From Arthrobacter sp. (GTDB taxonomy: Bacteria > Actinomycetota > Actinomycetes > Actinomycetales > Micrococcaceae), in contig JAITLQ010000012.1 of the NCBI GenBank assembly GCA_031277795.1, forward strand, positions 62,001 to 126,000: a stretch of DNA of 64,000 nucleotides. Direction: 5' to 3'. Positions within the stretch are counted from its first letter, which is position 1. Each line of letters opens with the position of its first letter. A model generated the notes under the pieces. The model was not told the origin of the DNA. It made no database searches and was given only the letters and a program-made list of their open reading frames with translations. Positions 21,716-30,963 of this stretch are shown one piece after another. The position numbers and the translations under genes were made by a program.

Positions 21716-22897
21716 TCAGCCTTCCTGGGTGGTCTGCGCGGCGGTGGCGTTGTTCGCCATGGAGTCGACGAAGCGGTCGAAGAGGTACGCGGCGTCGTGC
21801 GGGCCGGCCGCCGCCTCCGGGTGGTATTGGACCGAGAAGGCGGGGAGGTCGAGGCAGCGCAGGCCCTCCACCACGTTGTCGTTGAGGCACACGTGGGAGA
21901 CCTCGACGCGGCCGAAGCGCTCCTGCGGCGCCGTCACGGGGCCATCCAGTGGGGCGTCGACGGCAAAGCCGTGGTTCTGCGCCGTGATCTCGACCTTGCC
22001 CGTGGTGCGGTCCATGACGGGCTGGTTGATGCCGCGGTGTCCGAAGGGCAGCTTGTAGGTGCCGAAGCCGAGCGCGCGGCCCAAGATCTGGTTCCCGAAG
22101 CAGATGCCGAAGAACGGCAGCTTGCGATCGAGCACCTCGCGGGTGAGCTCGACCTGCACGTCCGCCGTGGACGGGTCGCCGGGGCCGTTGGAGAGGAACA
22201 CGCCGTCGGGGTTGATGGCGAGCACCTGCTCGAGCGTGGACTCGGCCGGCATGACGCGCACGCGCACGCCGCGCTCGGCGAAGCGCTGCGGGGTCATGCC
22301 CTTGATGCCGAGGTCGAGCGCGGCCACGGTGAAGCGCGGCTCGCCCTCCCAGCCGTGGGCCGCGGGCTCGACCCAGTAGCCCTCGGTGGCCGAGACCGCC
22401 TCGGCGAGGCTGGCGCCGGCCATGGGCTCCTGCGCGCGCACCGCCTCGAGCAGCTCGGCGACGGGGCGGGCCGCCTCCGCGCCGGAGAAGATGCCGGCGC
22501 GCATGGCGCCCTTGTCGCGGACGTGGCGCGTGATGGCGCGGGTGTCGACCTCGCTGATGCCGACGATGCCGTCCGCGACGAGGTTCTCGTCCAGCGTGCG
22601 CTCGGAGCGCCAGTTCGAGGGGCGGCGGGCGGCGTCGCGCACCACGTAGCCAGAGACCCAGATGCGGCGGGACTCCTCGTCCTCGCCGTTCACGCCGGTG
22701 TTGCCGATGTGGGGAGCGGTCTGCACCACGATCTGGCGGGCGAAGGAGGGATCGGTCAGCGTCTCCTGGTAGCCGGTCATGCCGGTCGTGAAGACCAGCT
22801 CGCCGAACGTGGCGCCGGTGGCGCCGTAGGGGCGGCCGGCAAAGACCTTGCCGTCCTCGAGGACGAGCATCGCCTCGGGGTTGCTCGTGGTGCTCAC
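21716..22897 (-). CDS. carA: Carbamoyl-phosphate synthase small subunit
   Basis: The glutaminase subunit, which releases ammonia from glutamine for CarB. It is 393 residues. The N-terminal CarA domain includes [19 protein letters not shown]. The C-terminal class I amidotransferase has nucleophile Cys in [12 protein letters not shown] and the His/Glu pair in [13 protein letters not shown]. The GTG start overlaps the stop of the upstream membrane protein (GTGA), with AAGGA 7 nt before it. carA-carB-pyrF follow without promoters. Confidence 0.96.
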   Translation of the reverse strand: MSTTSNPEAMLVLEDGKVFAGRPYGATGATFGELVFTTGMTGYQETLTDPSFARQIVVQTAPHIGNTGVNGEDEESRRIWVSGYVVRDAARRPSNWRSERTLDENLVADGIVGISEVDTRAITRHVRDKGAMRAGIFSGAEAARPVAELLEAVRAQEPMAGASLAEAVSATEGYWVEPAAHGWEGEPRFTVAALDLGIKGMTPQRFAERGVRVRVMPAESTLEQVLAINPDGVFLSNGPGDPSTADVQVELTREVLDRKLPFFGICFGNQILGRALGFGTYKLPFGHRGINQPVMDRTTGKVEITAQNHGFAVDAPLDGPVTAPQERFGRVEVSHVCLNDNVVEGLRCLDLPAFSVQYHPEAAAGPHDAAYLFDRFVDSMANNATAAQTTQEG

Positions 22898-23418
22898 TTG
22901 GAATCCTTCCCGGTGGTGTCGGTCCCGGAGGGGACGAGGGCTCGCAGCGCCGAGAGGAGCTCGGCCTTCTGCTCGTGGTAGCGGGGACGGAAGCCGGTGT
23001 CGAAGCCGAATCCGTCGTGGGTGTAGCGCAGGACGACGATGCCGTCCCTTTCGACGGCCTTGCCGACCATGTTGCTGGTGGTGTCGACCAGCTCGAGGGA
23101 GCCGGCCGGGACAAAGAAGTTGGGGTTGCCCTCGCGCAGGACGGCGACGCCGTCGTCCCCGACCGAGAGCAGCGCGGGGCCGCGGGTGCCCAGCTGGTGA
23201 ACGGCGATGCGGTCGAGCCGATCGCCGGCTGAGGTGGTCACCACGTACGTGCCCTCGATCTCCACGCGAGGCTCGCTCAGCGTCTGCGGCACCGCCACGG
23301 GGGCCGGCACGTGCTCCTGTCGTCGCTGTCGGTTGCGCCAGCCGAGCAGGATGAGCGCGATCACCCCCAGCACAACCACGAGGGTGATGATGACGGCGGG
23401 AACGTACTCGGGACTCAT
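22894..23418 (-). CDS. Single-pass membrane protein with PH-like domain, in the pyr operon
   Basis: A 174-residue protein. It has one N-terminal membrane helix (about residues 8-27, [19 protein letters not shown]), a short basic stretch and a cytoplasmic beta-rich domain of roughly 120 residues ([19 protein letters not shown]...). The domain resembles the PH-like proteins encoded at this position in actinobacterial pyr operons. Its function is unknown. It is locked into the operon by 4-nt overlaps on both sides: ATGA with pyrC and GTGA with carA. A membrane tether or regulator for pyrimidine enzymes would fit, but nothing in the sequence proves it. No catalytic motif is visible. Confidence 0.75.
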   Translation of the reverse strand: MSPEYVPAVIITLVVVLGVIALILLGWRNRQRRQEHVPAPVAVPQTLSEPRVEIEGTYVVTTSAGDRLDRIAVHQLGTRGPALLSVGDDGVAVLREGNPNFFVPAGSLELVDTTSNMVGKAVERDGIVVLRYTHDGFGFDTGFRPRYHEQKAELLSALRALVPSGTDTTGKDSK

Positions 23419-24737
23419 GCTTCTGCTTTCGCTGCGGTACTGCTGTGCACCAGCTCGCCCGCGCGCACGGTCTGCTTCCCCTGGAAGAAGACGTGCCGCA
23501 CGGCGCCGGGCAGGCTCATCCCACGGTACGGGGAGTTGCGCCCCTTCGTGGCATGCGTGTCGGGGTTGACGATGGTTGTGGCGGCCGGATCGACGAGCGT
23601 CAGGTTGGCCGGCTCGCCCTCGGCCAGCGGGCGGCCCTGGCCCTCCATGCGCGCGATCGTGGCCGGCGTCGCCGACATGATGCGGGCGACGTCGGCCCAC
23701 GTGATGAGGCCCGTCTCGACGAGCGCGTGCTGCACCACGGGCAGCGCGGTCTCCAGGCCCGTCATGCCCATCGCGGCGGCCGCCCACTCGCATTCCTTGG
23801 CCTCGGTCGGGTGGGGGGCGTGATCCGTGCCGATGCAGTCGATCGTGCCGTCGGCCACGGCGGCGCGCAGGGCCTCGACGTCGGCGGCCGTGCGCAGCGG
23901 CGGGTTGACCTTGTACACGGGGTCGTACTCGCGCACGAGCTCGTCGGTGAGCAGCAGGTGGTGCGGCGTGACCTCCGCCGTGACGTTGACGCCGCGGGCC
24001 TTGGCCCAGCGCAGGATCTCCACCGATCCGGCCGTGGAGACGTGGCACACGTGCAGGCGGGAGCCGACGTGCTCGGTGAGCAGCACATCGCGGGCGATGA
24101 TCGCCTCCTCCGCCACGGCCGGCCAGCCGGGCAGCCCCAGCTCGGCGGAGACAATGCCCTCGTTCATCTGGGCCCCCTCCGTCAGGCGGGGCTCCTGCGC
24201 GTGCTGGGCCACGACGCCGTCGTACGCCTTGACGTACTCCAGCGCGCGGCGCATCAGGACGGGGTCGGAGACGCAGTGACCGTCGTCGGAGAACATGCGC
24301 ACCTGGGCGCGCGACTCGGCCATGGCGCCGAGCTCGGCGAGGGCCTTGCCCTCCAAACCGACGGTCACGGCGCCCACGGGGTGCACGTCCACCCAGCCGG
24401 ACTCGCGGCCGAGGCCCCAGACCTGCTCGACGACGCCGGCGGTGTCGGCCACGGGCAGCGAGTTCGCCATGGCGGCCACGGCGGTGTAGCCGCCCTTGGC
24501 CGCCGCGCGGGTGCCCGTCTCCACGGTCTCGGCGTCCTCGCGGCCCGGCTCGCGCAGGTGCGTGTGGGGGTCCACGAGGCCGGGAAGGGCCACGAGGCCC
24601 ACGGCGTCGATGACCTCGGCCCCGGGGGCCTCGAGGCTGCCACCGGCGGCGACGGTCGTGATGATGCCGTCCACGAGCAGCAGATCGGTGGGCTCTTCGC
24701 CCAGCAGGGCGGCGTTGCGGATGAGGTAGGCGCTCAT
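23415..24737 (-). CDS. pyrC: Dihydroorotase
   Basis: Cyclises carbamoyl aspartate to dihydroorotate. The 440-residue protein belongs to the class I dihydroorotases. Metal ligands are visible in [12 protein letters not shown], the FSDDGHC segment (Asp taking the place of a carboxylated Lys), the His residues in VAQHAQEP and [10 protein letters not shown], and [13 protein letters not shown] start, 1 nt after the pyrB stop; its stop overlaps the next gene by 4 nt. In this class the enzyme often works in contact with aspartate transcarbamoylase, consistent with adjacency to pyrB. Confidence 0.96.
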   Translation of the reverse strand: MSAYLIRNAALLGEEPTDLLLVDGIITTVAAGGSLEAPGAEVIDAVGLVALPGLVDPHTHLREPGREDAETVETGTRAAAKGGYTAVAAMANSLPVADTAGVVEQVWGLGRESGWVDVHPVGAVTVGLEGKALAELGAMAESRAQVRMFSDDGHCVSDPVLMRRALEYVKAYDGVVAQHAQEPRLTEGAQMNEGIVSAELGLPGWPAVAEEAIIARDVLLTEHVGSRLHVCHVSTAGSVEILRWAKARGVNVTAEVTPHHLLLTDELVREYDPVYKVNPPLRTAADVEALRAAVADGTIDCIGTDHAPHPTEAKECEWAAAAMGMTGLETALPVVQHALVETGLITWADVARIMSATPATIARMEGQGRPLAEGEPANLTLVDPAATTIVNPDTHATKGRNSPYRGMSLPGAVRHVFFQGKQTVRAGELVHSSTAAKAEA

Positions 24738-24738
24738 G

Positions 24739-25704
24739 TCAGGCTCCTTCGGTCGAGGGTGCCCCGGAGAGCACGAGGTAGAGGACGGCCATGCGCACCG
24801 CCACGCCGTTGGCCACCTGGGCCAGGACGCGGGAGCGCGGGGAGTCGGCGGCGGCCGCCGAGATCTCGAGGCCGCGATTCATGGGGCCCGGATGCATGAT
24901 GATCGCCTCGGGCGTGAGCAGGCCGAGGCGTGCCTCGTTCAGGCCCCAGCGGCGCGAGTACTCGGCGACGGAGGGGAAGAACGCGCCGTGCATTCGCTCG
25001 GCCTGCACGCGCAGCATCATGACGGCGTCCGGGCCGGTGGCCAGGGCGTTGTCGAGGTCATACTCGACGTCGCACGGCCAGGTCTCGATGCCGACGGGCA
25101 GGAGGGTGGGCGGGGCCACGAGCGTGACGCGCGCGCCGAGGGTGTGCATGAGCCACACGTCCGAGCGGGCCACGCGGGAGTGCAGCACGTCGCCCACGAT
25201 GACCACGCGCGCGCCGTCGAGGCCGCGGCCCGTCGGCTCGACCCCGGCGCGGGCGGCCAGCTCGCGGCGCAGGGTCAGGGCGTCAAGCAGCGCCTGGGTG
25301 GGGTGCGCGTGGGTGCCGTCGCCCGCGTTGACGATGGCGGCGTCGATCCAATCGGTGCGCGCGAGGCGCTGGGCGGCGCCGGAGGCCGGGTGACGGATGA
25401 CCACGGCGTCCGCACCGATGGCCTGCAGCGTCTGGGCGGTGTCCTTGAGGGACTCGCCCTTGGAGACCGAGGAGCCCTTGGCCGAGAAGTTGATGACGTC
25501 GGCGGAGAGGCGCTTGGCCGCCGCCTCGAAGGAGATGCGCGTGCGCGTGGAGTCCTCGAAGAAGAGGTTGACCACGGTGCGTCCGCGCAGGGCGGGGAGC
25601 TTCTTCACCTCGCGGCCCGAAACATCGGACATGGTCTCGGCGACGTCGAGGATGCGGATCGCGTCCTCGCGGCTCAGGTGAACGGTGTCAAGCAGGTGCC
25701 TCAC
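24739..25704 (-). CDS. pyrB: Aspartate carbamoyltransferase catalytic chain
   Basis: Joins carbamoyl phosphate and aspartate. The 321-residue protein carries the carbamoyl-phosphate loop [13 protein letters not shown] (about 48-60), the KGESLKDT loop, and [15 protein letters not shown]. No pyrI regulatory subunit is present, so it is not the E. coli type. Control is probably through PyrR at the mRNA. The GTG start overlaps the pyrR stop as GTGA. Confidence 0.96.
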   Translation of the reverse strand: MRHLLDTVHLSREDAIRILDVAETMSDVSGREVKKLPALRGRTVVNLFFEDSTRTRISFEAAAKRLSADVINFSAKGSSVSKGESLKDTAQTLQAIGADAVVIRHPASGAAQRLARTDWIDAAIVNAGDGTHAHPTQALLDALTLRRELAARAGVEPTGRGLDGARVVIVGDVLHSRVARSDVWLMHTLGARVTLVAPPTLLPVGIETWPCDVEYDLDNALATGPDAVMMLRVQAERMHGAFFPSVAEYSRRWGLNEARLGLLTPEAIIMHPGPMNRGLEISAAAADSPRSRVLAQVANGVAVRMAVLYLVLSGAPSTEGA

Positions 25705-26297
25705 AGGGCGCTCCCCCTCGGCTCGGTGCGGTCGGTGATGAGGACGCGGTCGGCGCCGTCCGACTCGCTCAGCTCCACGCGCACCGACTCGTGCTTGGAG
25801 GTGGGGAGGTTCTTGCCGACGTGGTCGGCGCGGATCGGCAGCTCGCGGTGGCCGCGGTCGACCAGGACGGCGAGCCGCACGATCCCGGGGCGTCCCAGGT
25901 CGTTGAGCGCGTCGAGGGCGGCGCGGATGGTGCGGCCGGAGAAGAGGACGTCGTCCACGAGGACCACGGTCATGTCGTCGACGCCGGCCGGCGGGACCAC
26001 GGTGGGGGCCGGCGTGCGGGCGGCGGAATGGCGCAGGTCGTCGCGGTAGAGCGTGACGTCGAGGCTACCGAGCATGTCGCGGGCGGGGATGCCGGTGATG
26101 GCCTCAAGCTTGGTGGCGAGGCGGGCGGCGAGGTGCACCCCACGGGAGGGGATGCCGAGCAGGACCAGATCCCGCCCACCCTTCGTGGTCTCCACGATCT
26201 CGTGAGCGATGCGGGTGAGCGCGCGATCGATTTCGGCTGCGGTGAGAACCTCGCGGGCGGCGCTGAAGGGCGCTGTGTCTGCAGGGGTGTTGCTCAT
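25701..26297 (-). CDS. pyrR: PyrR, pyrimidine operon regulator / uracil phosphoribosyltransferase-like
   Basis: An RNA-binding regulator that senses UMP/UTP against PRPP and represses the pyr operon by binding a hairpin in its mRNA. The 198-residue protein has the PRPP loop [18 protein letters not shown] and the family motifs [15 protein letters not shown] and [14 protein letters not shown] 26295-26297 is preceded by AAGGAGG at 8 nt. A well-matched PyrR-binding hairpin lies directly upstream and partly pairs with the ribosome-site region, so autoregulation by translational repression is likely, as described for mycobacteria. Confidence 0.95.
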   Translation of the reverse strand: MSNTPADTAPFSAAREVLTAAEIDRALTRIAHEIVETTKGGRDLVLLGIPSRGVHLAARLATKLEAITGIPARDMLGSLDVTLYRDDLRHSAARTPAPTVVPPAGVDDMTVVLVDDVLFSGRTIRAALDALNDLGRPGIVRLAVLVDRGHRELPIRADHVGKNLPTSKHESVRVELSESDGADRVLITDRTEPRGSAL

Positions 26298-26305
26298 CGA
26301 ACCGA

Positions 26306-26335
26306 CCTCCTTCCCCGCCTCTCTGGACGGAACTT
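26306..26335 (-). promoter_or_regulatory. PyrR-binding RNA hairpin overlapping the pyrR ribosome-binding site
   Basis: The minus-strand leader contains GTCCAGAGAGGC (26317-26328), which matches the PyrR anti-antiterminator consensus UCCNGNGAGG. It folds as CGUC-[CAGAGA]-GGCG, with the conserved hexaloop. Below a GG bulge a short UUC/GAA stem uses bases of the GGAAGGAGG ribosome site. Binding of PyrR-UMP should therefore block translation of pyrR and the coupled genes. No classic terminator/antiterminator pair follows. Confidence 0.75.
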
Positions 26336-26359
26336 AAAGGGTGTCTGCTTCGAGGGAAC

Positions 26360-26365
26360 AATCTA
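26360..26365 (-). promoter_or_regulatory. Candidate -10 box of the pyr operon
   Basis: TAGATT on the minus strand. Initiation about 7 nt downstream would give a leader of some 55 nt that just contains the PyrR-binding hairpin. No -35 hexamer is recognisable. Confidence 0.4.
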
Positions 26366-26436
26366 CCACGGTGGCCCCTGCCCTCCCGTGCCGCGCCGCC
26401 TCCCGGCGGATGCGCCGCTCGTCACATCGGGCACCC

Positions 26437-26452
26437 TACGCTGGGTGTCATG
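26437..26452 (+). promoter_or_regulatory. Putative leaderless promoter of the PrsW-family gene
   Basis: TACGCT (26437-26442), then seven bases GGGTGTC, then the ATG. No ribosome site is present. Confidence 0.4.
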
Positions 26453-27649
26453 GCAGCAGACCGCAGGCTCTTCGCTTCGACGCCGACGACGGCGCCCTCC
26501 GCCCCGCCCGGGGCGCCGTCGCCGATCAGCCACGTGCGGCTCGCCGCGCCGCAGCGCACGGGCGGCGGCTGGGCGCGGGCCGCCTGGATCGTGCTGGGGC
26601 TGGCCGGCTGGTGGGTGCTGCAGTTCCTGCTCGGCACGCTCGGCCTGGGGACGACCCTCGTGACGGGGCTCGTGGCCCTCGTGCCGCTCGCGCTGTGCTT
26701 CGCCGCCCTGCGTTACATCGACCGCTGGGATCCGGAACCGGGCAGGCTCGTGGCCTTCGCCGTGCTGTGGGGCGCCGCCCCGGCCGTCGCGCTCGCCCTC
26801 GTCAGCGGCGGCTGGTTCGAGGGGGCGGCCCTCAGCGCGTGGGGCGAGCTGGCGATCGCCCCCGTGACCGAGGAGATCGCCAAGGGCCTGGGGCTGTTGC
26901 TCCTGGTGGCCCTGGCCAGGCGGCACGTGCACGGGGCCGTGGACGGCGTGGTCTACGGCGGCCTGATCGGGGCCGGCTTCGCCTTCACCGAGAACATCCT
27001 CTACTTCTCGGTGGCGCTCGCGGACGGGGGCGAGGCCTTCGGTTCGACGGTGTTGGGGCGCGGCGTCCTCTCCCCCTTCGCCCACGTGCTCTTCACCGCC
27101 ATGACGGGGGCCGCCGTGGGATGGGCCACCGAACGGGTGAAGGGCTTCGGGGGCCTCGCGGCCGCCTGGTGCCTCGGGCTGCTCCCCGCCATGGCCTGCC
27201 ACTACGCCTGGAACGCCTTGGCGAGCGGCGCGACGCCGCTCAGCTTTGCCTCCGGCTATCTCATGACGCAGGTCCCGCTCTTCGTGGCCGCCGTGGTCAT
27301 CGCCCTGCTGCTCGTGCGGCGGGAGCGAGCCCTCACCGTGGGTGCCCTGAGGGAGTATCAGGCGCTCGGCTGGTACACGGAGCAGGAGGTGGCGACGCTG
27401 GCCAGCCCCCGCGCGCGCCGCGAGACCGGCCGGTGGGCCGCGAACCGCGGCGCCAAGGCCCAGTGGAGGCACGTGGTCGCGACGGCCGACGCCCTGGCCG
27501 TGATCAGGCAGCGCCAGCGGATGAATCCGGGCAACGCCGCCATCGACGCCGAGCAGGCGCGGCTGCTTCACCGCAGCCTCACCGCCAGGGAGGCCCTGCG
27601 CGCGGCCGTGAGCACCGGTCCGGGCGGCTGGACCGCCACGGGGGCCTGA
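26450..27649 (+). CDS. PrsW-family intramembrane metalloprotease
   Basis: A 399-residue polytopic membrane protein of the PrsW/CAAX-protease-like group, which cleaves membrane substrates such as anti-sigma factors. About eight hydrophobic helices lie between residues 43 and 305. The putative zinc/catalytic residues are in order: EEIAK (Glu141, Glu142), FAFTEN (Glu181), FAHVLFT (His212) and CHYAWN (His251). The last 95 residues are a soluble basic tail. Divergent from pyrR but with no functional link evident. The substrate is unknown; no anti-sigma factor is encoded nearby. A 22-bp perfect hairpin follows. Confidence 0.82.
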   Translation: MAADRRLFASTPTTAPSAPPGAPSPISHVRLAAPQRTGGGWARAAWIVLGLAGWWVLQFLLGTLGLGTTLVTGLVALVPLALCFAALRYIDRWDPEPGRLVAFAVLWGAAPAVALALVSGGWFEGAALSAWGELAIAPVTEEIAKGLGLLLLVALARRHVHGAVDGVVYGGLIGAGFAFTENILYFSVALADGGEAFGSTVLGRGVLSPFAHVLFTAMTGAAVGWATERVKGFGGLAAAWCLGLLPAMACHYAWNALASGATPLSFASGYLMTQVPLFVAAVVIALLLVRRERALTVGALREYQALGWYTEQEVATLASPRARRETGRWAANRGAKAQWRHVVATADALAVIRQRQRMNPGNAAIDAEQARLLHRSLTAREALRAAVSTGPGGWTATGA

Positions 27650-27681
27650 CGGCCCGCCTTCGGCGCGCGCCCACACCAAGA

Positions 27682-27730
27682 ACGACGACGGGGTTCCCCA
27701 CCTATCCAAGGTGGGGAACCCCGTCGTCGT
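27682..27730. terminator. Perfect 22-bp bidirectional terminator hairpin
   Basis: Bases 27682-27703 and 27709-27730 are exact inverted complements (ACGACGACGGGGTTCC... ) around a 5-nt loop ATCCA. It lies between the convergent prsW-like gene and nusB and can stop transcription from both sides. Confidence 0.8.
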
Positions 27731-27757
27731 GCTTGACGCGCCGCGGGCGCCGGGAGC

Positions 27758-28165
27758 CTAGTCCAGCAGCGTCGACTTCAACCGCATGAGGCGACCGAGC
27801 AGACCGTTGACGAACTCCGGAGAATCGTCGGTCGAGAGCGCCTTGACGAGCGCCACGGCCTCGGAGACGGCCACCGGATCGGGGACCTCGTCGTTGTAGA
27901 GGAGCTCCCACAGGCCCAGGCGGAGGGCGATGCGGTCCACGCCCGGCATGCGCTCGAGGCTCCAGCCCTGGGCGTAGGTGGCGAGGATCTCGTCGAGGCG
28001 GTCCTGGTGACTGAGTACGCCACCCACGAGCTCGCGCGTGTAGGGGTTGACCGGGTCCTCCCCCTCCAAGCGACGGCTCAGGACGGAGGCCGCGTCGACC
28101 CCGCGCTGCTCGGCCTCAAAGAGCACCTCGAGGGCGCGCTGGCGGGCCTTACTGCGGGCGCTCAC
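27758..28165 (-). CDS. nusB: Transcription antitermination factor NusB
   Basis: Works with NusE/S10 and NusA in antitermination of rRNA operons. The 135-residue all-helical protein has the family pattern [18 protein letters not shown] at the start and [12 protein letters not shown] plus [20 protein letters not shown] later. GTG start overlapping the efp stop by 4 nt (GTGA), a standard actinobacterial efp-nusB pair. It is the last gene before the bidirectional hairpin. Confidence 0.95.
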   Translation of the reverse strand: MSARSKARQRALEVLFEAEQRGVDAASVLSRRLEGEDPVNPYTRELVGGVLSHQDRLDEILATYAQGWSLERMPGVDRIALRLGLWELLYNDEVPDPVAVSEAVALVKALSTDDSPEFVNGLLGRLMRLKSTLLD

Positions 28166-28725
28166 TCGGAGACACGCCCCAGGTAGTTGCCCTCGCGGGT
28201 GTCGACCTTGACCTTGGTGCCCTGCTCAACGAAGAGGGGAACCTGGATCTCGTAGCCGGTCTCCAGCGTGGCGGGCTTGGTGCCGGCCGAGGAGCGATCG
28301 CCCTGCAGGCCGGGCTCCGTGTAGGTGATCTCGAGGATCACGGAGGCCGGGAGCTCGACGTACAGCGGGGCACCCTCGTGCATCGCGATGACGACGTTCT
28401 GGTTCTCCAGCATGAAGTTCGCGGCCTCGCCGACGGTCTCCTTGGCCACGGTGATCTGGTCGTAGTCCTCCAGATCCATGAACACGAAGTCGCCGCCGTC
28501 CAGGTACAGGTACTGGTAATCGCGGCGGTCAACCGTGGCCGTCTCGATCTTGGCGCCGGCGTTGTAGGTCTTGTCGACCACCTTGCCGGAGACGACGTTG
28601 CGCATCTTGGTGCGCACGAACGCGCCGCCCTTGCCGGGCTTGACGTGCTGGAACTCGATGATGGACCAGAGCTGGCCATCGATCTTGAGCACGGTGCCGT
28701 TCTTGATGTCGTTGCTGGTCGCCAC
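28162..28725 (-). CDS. efp: Elongation factor P
   Basis: Relieves ribosome stalling at polyproline stretches. The 187-residue length is exact for the family, with three beta-barrel domains. The loop that enters the peptidyl-transferase centre is [13 protein letters not shown] with Lys32 at the tip. This KPGKGGA form is the actinobacterial type reported to work without Lys modification, and no epmA/ymfI-like gene is nearby. GTG 28723-28725 has AGAGGA upstream. A TAGAAT box at 28811-28816 would give a leader of about 80 nt. Confidence 0.96.
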   Translation of the reverse strand: MATSNDIKNGTVLKIDGQLWSIIEFQHVKPGKGGAFVRTKMRNVVSGKVVDKTYNAGAKIETATVDRRDYQYLYLDGGDFVFMDLEDYDQITVAKETVGEAANFMLENQNVVIAMHEGAPLYVELPASVILEITYTEPGLQGDRSSAGTKPATLETGYEIQVPLFVEQGTKVKVDTREGNYLGRVSE

Positions 28726-28810
28726 TGCTTCCTCTTTCGTGCGCTCCTCGTCACCCCTGGGCGCGCGTGGGCCGCAGGACGAGGTGTTGGGTGAGATTCT
28801 CCGACAAGGG

Positions 28811-28816
28811 ATTCTA
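28811..28816 (-). promoter_or_regulatory. Candidate -10 box (TAGAAT) of efp-nusB
   Basis: TAGAAT on the minus strand, about 85 nt before the efp start, in the gap after the upstream gene. The same hexamer precedes aspS, hisS and yebC in this window. Confidence 0.45.
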
Positions 28817-28825
28817 CCGTAAGCG

Positions 28826-28849
28826 GGCCCCTCCCCTGTCGCGGGGGCC
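28826..28849 (-). terminator. Weak hairpin at the end of the aro operon
   Basis: GGCCCC (28844-28849, minus strand) pairs with GGGGCC (28826-28831) around a 12-nt loop, just after the stop of the helical-repeat gene and just before the efp -10 box. Confidence 0.35.
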
Positions 28850-28861
28850 GACGGCGTCGCC

Positions 28862-29353
28862 CTAGACGGCGGCCGAGGCGAGCTCGAACGCGAGCCGCGA
28901 GCACTCGACGAGGCGCTCGTCGTGACCCGCGGCACGCCGGCCCTCCCACGCCGCCTTGAAGCGCGTGGCCGCGGCCTTGACGTCGCCGGAGGTGTAGAAG
29001 TCGGCGCCGAGCTGCTGGAGCACGTCCGCCTCGGCCTCCGTGCCGCTGAACTCCTCGAGCAGGCGGCGCAGGCGGTTGATGGCGCGCTCGGTGTCGCCGT
29101 TCCAGCGCGTGACCTCGGTGTCGAGCAGGCGCAGGCGCGCGTTGGCCGGGTCCATGAGGCGCGCCTCGGCGACGACCTCGGCGGCGTCCGCGAAGCGGCC
29201 CTGGGCGATGAGCACCACGACGCGGTCCCCCGCGTCCTGCGCCGCGAGGGTGGCCTGCGCGAGGGCGTCGTCCACCACGATGGGGCGCAGCTCGGGGAGC
29301 ACAAAGCGCACGCCGGGGATGCCGGTGTCCATGAGGGTGCTCTGGGCGATCAT
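28862..29353 (-). CDS. Helical-repeat (TPR-like) protein of unknown function after aroB
   Basis: A 163-residue soluble protein with no signal peptide or membrane helix. Residues about 55-160 form helix pairs with TPR-like spacing ([56 protein letters not shown]). The N-terminal 40 residues ([15 protein letters not shown]) are not repeat-like. It overlaps aroB by 4 nt (ATGA), so it is made with the shikimate enzymes. Whether it assists them, or efp downstream, cannot be told. TPR modules usually bind other proteins. Confidence 0.65.
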   Translation of the reverse strand: MIAQSTLMDTGIPGVRFVLPELRPIVVDDALAQATLAAQDAGDRVVVLIAQGRFADAAEVVAEARLMDPANARLRLLDTEVTRWNGDTERAINRLRRLLEEFSGTEAEADVLQQLGADFYTSGDVKAAATRFKAAWEGRRAAGHDERLVECSRLAFELASAAV

Positions 29354-30435
29354 TCAGCGACCTCCTGGTAGGCGGTGAACAGCAGGTGATCCTCCGGCGC
29401 CTCCAGGACGCCGGGGCGACCCTGCCCATCGAGCACGATGAAGCGCAGGTGATCGCCGCGGGACTTCTTGTCGCGGCGCATGGTGGAAAGCAGGGTCTTC
29501 CAGCGATCGGCGCGGTAGCTCGTGGGCAGGCCGAGCGACTCGAGGATGGCGCGCACGCGGTCGGCCGTGGCGTCGTCGGTGCGGCCGACCATGCGGCCCA
29601 GCTCCGCCGCGAACACGAGGCCAACGGACACGGCGGCGCCGTGCCGCCACTGGTAGCGTTCCGCGTGCTCGATGGCGTGCGCCAGCGTGTGCCCGTAGTT
29701 CAGGAACTCGCGGCGGCCCGCTTCCTTGAGGTCCTCGCCCACCACCTCGGCCTTGACGGCGATGGTGCGGCGCACGATCTCGAGGAAGATGTCGCTGTGC
29801 GGGTCCGTCGCGGCGTCGATGTCGGCCTCGAAGAGCTCGAGGATGCGCTCGTCGGCGATGAAGCCGCACTTGACGGCCTCGGCCATGCCGGCGATGAGCT
29901 CGTTGCGCGGGAGGGTCTCGAGCGCGTCGAGATCGGCGATGACGCCGGCCGGCGGGTGGAAGGCCCCCACGAGGTTCTTGCCCTCCGCCGTATTGATCCC
30001 GGTCTTGCCGCCCACTGAGGCGTCCACCATCCCGAGGAAGGTGGTCGGCACGGCGAGCCAACGAACGCCGCGCAGCCACGTGGCCGCGACGAAGCCGGCC
30101 AGGTCGGTGACAGCGCCGCCACCCACGCCCACCACGGCGTCGGTGCGCGTGAAGTCGGACTGCCCCATGACCTGCCAGCAGAAGGCGGCGACCTCGACGC
30201 GCTTGCCCTCCTCGGCGTCCGGGATCTCGGCCGTCATGGCCTCGAAGCCATCGGCCACGAGCGCCTCGCGCACCGCCTCGCCCGTGCTGCGCAGGGCGCG
30301 CGGGTGGACCACGAGGATCTTGCGGACGCGTTCGCCGAGGAGCGGACCCATCTGGCCCAGCAGGCCGCGGCCGACGAGAACGTCGTAGCCGGGCCCGTCG
30401 GGCGTGTTCACGTGCAGGGTGACGCTGGTGCTCAT
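29350..30435 (-). CDS. aroB: 3-dehydroquinate synthase
   Basis: Second step of the shikimate pathway: cyclises DAHP to 3-dehydroquinate with NAD and Zn/Co. The 361-residue protein has [21 protein letters not shown] at the NAD site and [20 protein letters not shown] at the active site. The metal ligands are Glu in AEAVKCGF and the His residues in [11 protein letters not shown] and HGAAVSVG. Its start overlaps aroK by 4 nt (ATGA). Confidence 0.96.
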   Translation of the reverse strand: MSTSVTLHVNTPDGPGYDVLVGRGLLGQMGPLLGERVRKILVVHPRALRSTGEAVREALVADGFEAMTAEIPDAEEGKRVEVAAFCWQVMGQSDFTRTDAVVGVGGGAVTDLAGFVAATWLRGVRWLAVPTTFLGMVDASVGGKTGINTAEGKNLVGAFHPPAGVIADLDALETLPRNELIAGMAEAVKCGFIADERILELFEADIDAATDPHSDIFLEIVRRTIAVKAEVVGEDLKEAGRREFLNYGHTLAHAIEHAERYQWRHGAAVSVGLVFAAELGRMVGRTDDATADRVRAILESLGLPTSYRADRWKTLLSTMRRDKKSRGDHLRFIVLDGQGRPGVLEAPEDHLLFTAYQEVAE

Positions 30436-30956
30436 GATGTGTGCTCCTCGTGTTCGGTGCGCAACGCCCGCAGGACGGCGGCGGCGACGTGTGCCGCGCC
30501 GTCGGCGTTCGCATCCACGGTGTGGGTGGCCACCGCTTGGTAGTGGGGGGCTCGGTCCCGCGCGATGCGGGCCCAGGCGGCTTGAGGGTTGGCCCCGGCC
30601 AAGAGCGGTCGGGTGGCATCCCCGGCCAGCCGGCGGGCCGCCGTCTGCTCGGTGATGCTCAGGTGGATCACGTGGTGCCCGCTCAGGGCGGCGCGGTTGG
30701 CCGGCGCCAGCACGGCGCCGCCGCCGGTGGCCAGCACGACGGCAGGCCCGGCCAGGACGGCGGCCAGGGCCGCCGTTTCCTGCTCCCGGAAGGCGGCCTC
30801 GCCGCGCTCGGCGAAGAACGCGGAGATGGTGCCGATCCGGCCCTCCAGCTCAGCGTCGAGGTCCACGAAGGGCAAGCCGAGCCGGGCGGCTAGGGCCCGC
30901 CCGACGCTGGACTTGCCGCTGCCCATGGGACCCACGAGCACCACGGTTTCGCTCAC
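30432..30956 (-). CDS. aroK: Shikimate kinase
   Basis: Phosphorylates shikimate at the 3-hydroxyl. The 174-residue P-loop kinase has Walker [12 protein letters not shown] (9-19), the shikimate site around FVDLDAELE and the GGG motif ATGGGAVL. The LID arginine lies in [11 protein letters not shown] start 7 nt after the aroC stop. Confidence 0.95.
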   Translation of the reverse strand: MSETVVLVGPMGSGKSSVGRALAARLGLPFVDLDAELEGRIGTISAFFAERGEAAFREQETAALAAVLAGPAVVLATGGGAVLAPANRAALSGHHVIHLSITEQTAARRLAGDATRPLLAGANPQAAWARIARDRAPHYQAVATHTVDANADGAAHVAAAVLRALRTEHEEHTS

Positions 30957-30963
30957 GCCAGGG

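Noticed and set aside
29354-30619. Second frame over aroB giving a 421-residue minus-strand product
   Set aside because: Arg/Gly/Ala-rich composition, no domain, and it overlaps aroB completely in a different frame.
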